From the NCBI GenBank assembly GCA_019415985.1, contig DXYE01000068.1:1-14501 (forward strand): 14,501 nt of DNA, given 5' to 3'. This stretch comes from Clostridiales bacterium (GTDB taxonomy: Bacteria; Bacillota; Clostridia; Oscillospirales; CAG-272). Below the pieces are notes generated by a model. That model searched no databases. It was not told the DNA's origin and worked only from the letters and a program-made list of their open reading frames with translations. Numbering within the stretch: the first letter of the stretch is position 1; every line of letters starts with the position of its first letter. The position numbers were made by a program, and so were the translations under genes. Below are positions 11,544 to 14,501 of this stretch, in pieces.

Positions 11544-12287
11544 ATGGGAGGCTATAAAACATTGGATAGCCTTGATGGTGAGTGTACCCATGTAATTCAA
11601 ACAAGGCAGGAATATGAGATGCTTCTAAATCAGCGCGATAGAGCCAAGCGCGAAAAAGAGGAAGCAGAAAGAGCCGCTGCGCGGGAGATATCCAGAGTAA
11701 AACAGGAGGCGGCACACGAGGCCGACAGAGCTGCACAGAGGGCGCAAGCGCAGATAGACGACCTTTTACAGCAGGTGGAGCGGAAAACGGCTGAAATCGC
11801 CGACCAGCGCGCCCTCAACGCGAACCTTCTCAGAATTTCGCGGGAAAGAGCAAATGCGGATAGAGGGCTGCGACCGAAAAAGGTACATACCGGGTATGTT
11901 GTCGTGATGTCCTCCGAAAAAGAAATACGGTACAAAACCGGCAGGAATAAGCTGCTGACGGCAAAGGTATGGGAGACGGTACTTCAGAGTCCTTACTCGG
12001 TCGATTTTACAGAGAGCCAGGCAAGGCAGCTGATCGAGGAAGATCTTCTGGCCAGAAAAAATGGCTTGCTTGCGGACGTGGGCATTACGATGATTTGCAG
12101 CGGGAGCAGCTATGAGAATTTAATCGAAACGGAAAACTGGAAAGAAATCAAAGCAGCGCACAATACGCTATTCTCACGGCAGCTTCGGGCAAACTATAGA
12201 GTTGGCTATTGGGAATATATCATTCAGCACACAAAACCGCTTGGAATCGTCCCCGCAGATATGCGGGCTGGAACGAAAAATGGATAG
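11544..12287 (+). CDS. Coiled-coil protein of unknown function
   Basis: The protein has 247 residues from ATG 11544, a few bases after AAGGAA. Residues about 20-105 are a long charged coiled coil (RQEYEMLLNQRDRAKREKEE, ISRVKQEAAHEADRAAQRAQ, LLQQVERKTAEIADQR). The C-terminal part (about 110-247) is a separate folded domain beginning KKVHTGYVVVMSSEKEI and containing LTAKVWETVLQSPYSVDF, an ICSGSSYENLIETENW stretch and RVGYWEYIIQHT. I do not recognise the domain. It has neither signal peptide nor membrane segment. It follows the recombinase by 38 bases on the same strand, so they may be co-transcribed, and precedes the replication protein. A structural or accessory role in plasmid maintenance is a guess. 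Confidence 0.72.
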   Translation: MGGYKTLDSLDGECTHVIQTRQEYEMLLNQRDRAKREKEEAERAAAREISRVKQEAAHEADRAAQRAQAQIDDLLQQVERKTAEIADQRALNANLLRISRERANADRGLRPKKVHTGYVVVMSSEKEIRYKTGRNKLLTAKVWETVLQSPYSVDFTESQARQLIEEDLLARKNGLLADVGITMICSGSSYENLIETENWKEIKAAHNTLFSRQLRANYRVGYWEYIIQHTKPLGIVPADMRAGTKNG

Positions 12288-12291
12288 CAAA

Positions 12292-12335
12292 ATAGCCTGT
12301 CCGCAACCCTTGAAATCGCGTTTTGGACAGGCTAT
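12292..12335. terminator. Inverted repeat after the coiled-coil gene
   Basis: The arm ATAGCCTGTCC (12292-12302) pairs perfectly with 12325-12335 around a 22-base loop, immediately after the stop codon. The plus strand lacks a following T-tract; the minus strand has a short TTTTGC tail. It may be a weak terminator for either strand. Confidence 0.4.
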
Positions 12336-12725
12336 AATAACGGTCAAAAAATAGGGAAAAAGCTATTGATAATCTAAGCCCCCGTATAGGGGTCTAAGGC
12401 TAGAACAGGGGCTGGATTTTTGTTGCGAAAAAATAAAAAATTTCTCTTTTTAGGAAGCGAGCAGGGGTCAGCAGTTTGTAGCGATTTGCTGGGTGCTGGA
12501 TCGGGGGGCGCAGCCCATCCGATAGCAGGGTAGGATTTGTCCACGGTCTTTTCCAAGGTCGTCCATCAGGATTCTCCACGCCTTTATGGTGTGGGGAATC
12601 CTGTGGGCGTACCGGCAGGCGTAAGCCTGTGGGAAAGGCGGTGGGCAAATCCGGATGGTTTGGAATCCCCGCCGCAGCGGACTTTTCTTTTTGCTTCTTT
12701 TTCTTTTACTGGGAGGACTTTGTGT
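12336..12725 (+). promoter_or_regulatory. Structured leader of the replication gene
   Basis: This stretch of about 390 bases holds no supported gene. It contains a strong 16-base-pair stem with a five-base loop (12567-12582 with 12588-12603, three wobble pairs). It also contains a CAGGC-GTAA-GCCTG hairpin with a GNRA-type loop (12616-12629). A pyrimidine-rich run (about 12680-12708) precedes the GGGAGG ribosome site at 12711. Such folding before a replication gene suggests RNA-based copy control. I found no convincing promoter on either strand. Confidence 0.4.
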
Positions 12726-14105
12726 ATGACACAGAATTACACTGAAGGATATGAGTATTTGAGTTCTCAATTTCCGGAGGTCAGCGGCTATGATTTTTAC
12801 AGAGAGATGTTCCCGAATAACGAGCGATCTGACGAGCAGCATATGGATTATTCTCATCCCAACGCAATTTATCTGTATCGGGAGCAAACGTCCGATGGTT
12901 TTAATCGAATGCGCCGAAGAATCATGTTCTCCGATCAGTGGGAAAATGATTACATGGAATTTATCGAACAAAATCCGCTGACGCTGTGCAGCGGACTGTC
13001 CTATCGCGGGAAATCCAATAAGCTGGAGCACGCGCAGCGGATGAACGCACTGATCTTCGATTTGGATGGTGTTGGTCTGAAAGAGTTGCGAAATTTATTT
13101 TTGCGATTTGGCGGCGATCCGACGCGGCTTCGCCGCTTGCCGATGCCGACGTATCTCGTTCTGTCAGGGACCGGTCTGCACGTTTGCTATTTTTTCCGGG
13201 AGCCGATCGATCTATACCCGAATATTAAAATCCAGTTGAAAAGCCTAAAGTATGATCTTACGTTTCGGATGTGGGAATACAAGGCGACGTCGCAAAACAA
13301 AGAGATTCAGTATCAGTCCATCAACCAGAGCTTCCGCATGGTTGGCAGCATCAACGAAAAGCATGGCAATCAGATTGTGGCGTTTCGGACCGGCGAACCG
13401 GTGACGTTGGAATATTTGAACGCTTATGCCAGACCGGAAAATCGGGTGGATGTCAATAAGCCGTTTAGACCGTCGAAGATAACGAGAGCGGCAGCGCGGG
13501 AAGCGTATCCGGAGTGGTATGAGCGAGTTATTGTCAAGGGCGAAAAGTACCCGAAAAAATGGGACATTGCAGGAAAGGTACATGGCGACGATCCGTATGC
13601 ACTTTACCATTGGTGGCTGCGGCAGATATTATCAATCCGGGGCGGACACCGGTATTTCTTTTTGATGTGTATGGCAATTTACGCCTATAAATGCGATGTT
13701 CCGAAGGCGCAGCTTCGGAAGGATATGCAGATTGCATTTGAGGATCTCCAGATGGTGCAACATGAGAATGCGTTGACTGAGGATGATATTAAGAGTGCGC
13801 TGGAGGCGTATGACCGGGAATATTACAACTTTACGATTTCCGATATAGAGGCGCTGACGGACGTTCATATAGAGCGGAACAGAAGAAACGGGCTAACGCA
13901 GGAAAAGCATCTCTATTTGGCGCGGAGGCGAAAAGAGGATATGAAAGCAATAGGGATACCAATGAAGGCTGCGGATGGTCGCCCAACGGCACAGATGAAA
14001 GTCTACGAATGGAGAAAGGCAAATCCGTCTGGTAAAAAAGCTGATTGCCATAAAGACACTGGGCTGGATCCAAAGACGATCCGAAAGTGGTGGGAAACAA
14101 AATAA
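12726..14105 (+). CDS. AEP primase-like plasmid replication protein
   Basis: The protein has 459 residues from ATG 12726, nine bases after GGGAGG. The frame stays open upstream to 12537 but that part encodes the structured leader. The core resembles an archaeo-eukaryotic primase (prim-pol) domain. ALIFDLDGV (Asp112/Asp114) is the metal-binding DxD motif, LVLSGTGLHVCYFF (His152) is the sGxGxH motif, and SINQSFRMVGSINEKHG (about 198-214) matches the region after it. A helical domain follows (about 285-365, with DDIKSALEAYDREYY). The end (about 420-457, VYEWRKANPSGKKADC then TGLDPKTIRKWW) looks like a helix-turn-helix that could bind the origin. Proteins of this layout prime plasmid replication. 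No helicase domain is fused and none is encoded nearby. The family call is by motif only. Confidence 0.72.
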   Translation: MTQNYTEGYEYLSSQFPEVSGYDFYREMFPNNERSDEQHMDYSHPNAIYLYREQTSDGFNRMRRRIMFSDQWENDYMEFIEQNPLTLCSGLSYRGKSNKLEHAQRMNALIFDLDGVGLKELRNLFLRFGGDPTRLRRLPMPTYLVLSGTGLHVCYFFREPIDLYPNIKIQLKSLKYDLTFRMWEYKATSQNKEIQYQSINQSFRMVGSINEKHGNQIVAFRTGEPVTLEYLNAYARPENRVDVNKPFRPSKITRAAAREAYPEWYERVIVKGEKYPKKWDIAGKVHGDDPYALYHWWLRQILSIRGGHRYFFLMCMAIYAYKCDVPKAQLRKDMQIAFEDLQMVQHENALTEDDIKSALEAYDREYYNFTISDIEALTDVHIERNRRNGLTQEKHLYLARRRKEDMKAIGIPMKAADGRPTAQMKVYEWRKANPSGKKADCHKDTGLDPKTIRKWWETK

Positions 14106-14158
14106 CGTATATACTTTGCGTAAAGTATATACGTTATATAAAATATTTACGATATATA
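14102..14158. repeat. Perfect AT-rich palindrome after the replication gene
   Basis: Arms of 16 bases (ATAACGTATATACTTT at 14102-14117, reverse complement at 14122-14137) flank GCGT. The palindrome overlaps the stop codon of the primase gene. ACGATATATA follows at 14149-14158. Both words recur in the palindrome before the recombinase. It could be a terminator by shape, but the shared words and lack of a T-run favour a protein-binding site, operator or origin repeat. Confidence 0.7.
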
Positions 14159-14201
14159 GATTTATGACAAGGTTGCCTGATGATTGTCTCAGAAAATAAC
14201 G

Positions 14202-14405
14202 CTACTTTTTCGATGTATCTGTGTCACCTGAGACAAAGCGGGATTCCGTTTTGCGGATGATCCGATGGAAGCTGTTTTGTTGTGCTGCCATTAATTCCGG
14301 ACAGTCTACATCCGCGGTCGATGGAGAGGCTGCGAGAGCCGTTAGCATTTCTATTTGTGGCGTTGTTAGCGGTGCAGCCAAGTCAATTTCTTTGCGTGTA
14401 ATCAT
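14202..14405 (-). CDS. Truncated BrnA-like antitoxin (N-terminal part)
   Basis: The product has 67 residues from ATG 14405, preceded by AGGAGG at 12 bases. The opening MITRKEIDLAAPLTTPQIEM, followed by STADVDCPELMAAQQNSFHR, matches from memory the N-terminal half of a common Clostridia BrnA-type antitoxin family. Members continue after the PEL-x-x-x-Q segment into a DNA-binding half. Here the sequence diverges after about residue 48 (IIRKTESRFVSGDTDTSKK) and stops, so the DNA-binding half is missing. No toxin gene is visible on either side within the window. It is probably a decaying remnant, although its ribosome site is still good. Nothing else is recognised from 14406 to the window end. 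Confidence 0.5.
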   Translation of the reverse strand: MITRKEIDLAAPLTTPQIEMLTALAASPSTADVDCPELMAAQQNSFHRIIRKTESRFVSGDTDTSKK

Positions 14406-14501
14406 AAATGCAGATTCCCTCCTATTACATCCTCATGGAGCGCAATCCTTCTTCTTTGCACGGAAATAGTATAACAAGTACTGAGCCAAAAAGAAATAGC
14501 G

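Noticed and set aside
12537..12725. Upstream in-frame extension of the replication protein
   Set aside because: It has no ribosome site and the DNA is better explained by hairpins. The ATG at 12726 has GGGAGG at proper distance.

Overview
The window looks like accessory DNA, most likely a plasmid or plasmid-like element, from a low-to-mid-GC Firmicute. Gut Clostridia of the Oscillospiraceae/Ruminococcaceae kind are the best guess. The basis is strong AGGAGG-type ribosome sites, TTGACA/TATAAT promoters, Clostridia-type toxin-antitoxin families, and maintenance genes: a ParA ATPase with a ribbon-helix-helix (RHH) partner, a tyrosine recombinase and a primase-like replication protein. No rRNA, tRNA, IS element or CRISPR array was seen.

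Layout. Positions 1-1390 form a stability island: a short Phd/YefM-like antitoxin, a complete relB/dinJ-yafQ pair, and what appears to be a type I toxin-antitoxin locus built like the Fst/par module of Enterococcus plasmid pAD1. That locus has a 28-residue membrane peptide on the minus strand, a convergent small RNA on the plus strand, a shared hairpin, and direct repeats that make the RNA complementary to the toxin start region. Positions 1415-3540 carry an AT-rich operon with a lipoprotein and a secreted caspase-fold (clan CD) protease whose signal peptide lies in a separate reading frame. Positions 3542-4673 hold the parA/RHH partition operon. Positions 4678-5611 hold a membrane-anchored Xre-type regulator and a small secreted protein. 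The promoter of this last operon carries the same pair of palindromes as the lipoprotein/protease promoter, so the two operons probably form one regulon.

Positions 5791-8432 encode a secreted SH3b protein and a large lipoprotein that joins a repeat (probably propeller) domain to a solute-binding-protein domain. Positions 8539-9252 (minus strand) hold brnT-brnA, apparently driven by a promoter that makes a leaderless brnT mRNA, followed by the C-terminal scrap of a VapC toxin. Positions 9352-9536 are a cluster of hairpins, three of them abutting with no linker. After an 85-residue orphan protein comes a gene-free stretch (about 9899-10420) that may be a structured RNA. The tyrosine recombinase, a coiled-coil protein of unknown role and an archaeo-eukaryotic-primase-like replication protein fill 10483-14105. 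The window ends with the N-terminal part of a BrnA-like antitoxin on the minus strand.

A family of AT-rich palindromes built on AAAGTATATA(CG) and ACGATATATA recurs at the left end, before the recombinase and after the primase, with looser relatives elsewhere. These are candidate operators or centromere sites, possibly for the RHH partner of ParA. All assignments come from reading the sequence; no database search was run.
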